This document shows, piece after piece, positions 12,606 to 12,745 of a DNA stretch of 12,745 bases (positions are counted from its first letter, which is position 1; every line of letters begins with the position of its first letter). The DNA lies in contig PBQF01000032.1 of NCBI GenBank assembly GCA_002724975.1, positions 1 through 12,745 on the forward strand. Direction: 5' to 3'. The position numbers and the translations under genes were made by a program. This stretch comes from Parcubacteria group bacterium (GTDB lineage Bacteria > Patescibacteriota > Minisyncoccia > Phycocordibacterales > GCA-002724975). The notes under the pieces are model-generated. The model was not told the origin of the DNA and made no database searches. It saw only the letters and a program-made list of their open reading frames with translations.

Positions 12606-12636
12606 AGACTATCATACTTGATCATATTTGTCAAGT
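12606..12636 (-). promoter_or_regulatory. Promoter of the candidate small RNA with overlapping dyad
   Basis: On the minus strand TTGACA (12629-12634) and TAGTCT (12606-12611) are 17 bp apart, with TG one base before the -10 (extended -10 form). An inverted repeat ACTTGA (12616-12621) / TCAAGT (12631-12636) with a 9-bp gap overlaps the -35 and spacer, as an operator would. The -10 itself is weak (3 of 6). Confidence 0.5.
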
Positions 12637-12665
12637 ACTTTGCCTGTTATTATTTTAATATCGAA

Positions 12666-12745
12666 AATAGCCCTATAAATAAGGCTATTACGGTCTACTT
12701 GGAGCCCATAACAAGTAGGAATTATATTCGCAGTGTGGTATAGCC
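12666..12745. repeat. Competing inverted repeats at the right edge
   Basis: AATAGCC (12666-12672) can pair with GGCTATT (12683-12689) across 10 nt. GGCTAT (12683-12688) can instead pair with a second ATAGCC at 12740-12745, the last bases of the window. Between them CTACTTG (12695-12701) pairs with CAAGTAG (12712-12718). On the minus strand the first hairpin is followed by TTTTC, so it may be a weak terminator for a gene to the right. The 63-nt span 12683-12745 is not a tRNA, since it has no T-arm consensus. Confidence 0.45.

Noticed and set aside
12683..12745. Possible tRNA closed by GGCTAT/ATAGCC
   Set aside because: It has a 7-bp inner stem but no D arm or GTTCRA-type T arm, and is only 63 nt long.
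12461..12745. CRISPR array or integron attC site
   Set aside because: The repeats are a simple 5-bp tract without spacers, and no attC core sites (RYYYAAC/GTTRRRY), integrase or cas genes are present.

Overview
Apart from a short foreign-looking left end, the window reads as a compact, AT-rich bacterial chromosome segment, most likely from a Candidate Phyla Radiation (Patescibacteria, Parcubacteria-like) genome. This placement is an inference. It rests on short intergenic gaps, near absence of Shine-Dalgarno sites, a short DnaX without its zinc module, a Rel protein that stops after TGS, an FtsQ-like protein beside serS, and a stand-alone EF-Tu domain-2-like protein. Nearly all genes are core housekeeping genes.

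Layout. (1) 1-190: the high-GC 3' end of a phosphomannomutase-type gene of actinobacterial character runs into a 12-bp tandem repeat and then into AT-rich DNA coding for a secreted M15-like protein. This is probably an assembly chimera joined at the repeat. (2) 777-4136, minus strand: serS, an ftsQ-like gene, dnaX, tRNA-Gln(TTG). (3) 4154-8667, plus strand: dprA, topA, bifunctional rel. (4) 8714-9907, minus: parB, convergent with rel across a shared palindromic hairpin. (5) 10008-10987, plus: tRNA-Leu(CAA) and miaA, whose product should modify that tRNA. (6) 11094-11762, minus: EF-Tu domain-2-like gene, rpmG (bL33), tRNA-Trp(CCA). (7) 11860-12745: a mostly non-core tail. It holds a GC-richer orphan gene with its own promoter, Shine-Dalgarno site and terminator. 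Upstream of it is a candidate structured small RNA with its own promoter, a (UUUUG)7 tract, a possible pseudoknot and a long terminator hairpin.

The core genes cover translation and tRNA biology (SerRS, MiaA, bL33, three tRNAs), replication and topology (DnaX, TopA), segregation and division (ParB, FtsQ), DNA uptake and recombination (DprA) and the stringent response (Rel). The least explained stretch is 11860-12745. Several hairpins there, and elsewhere in the window, have mismatches that become G-U wobbles only on the strand of the adjacent minus-strand gene, which suggests they act as RNA.
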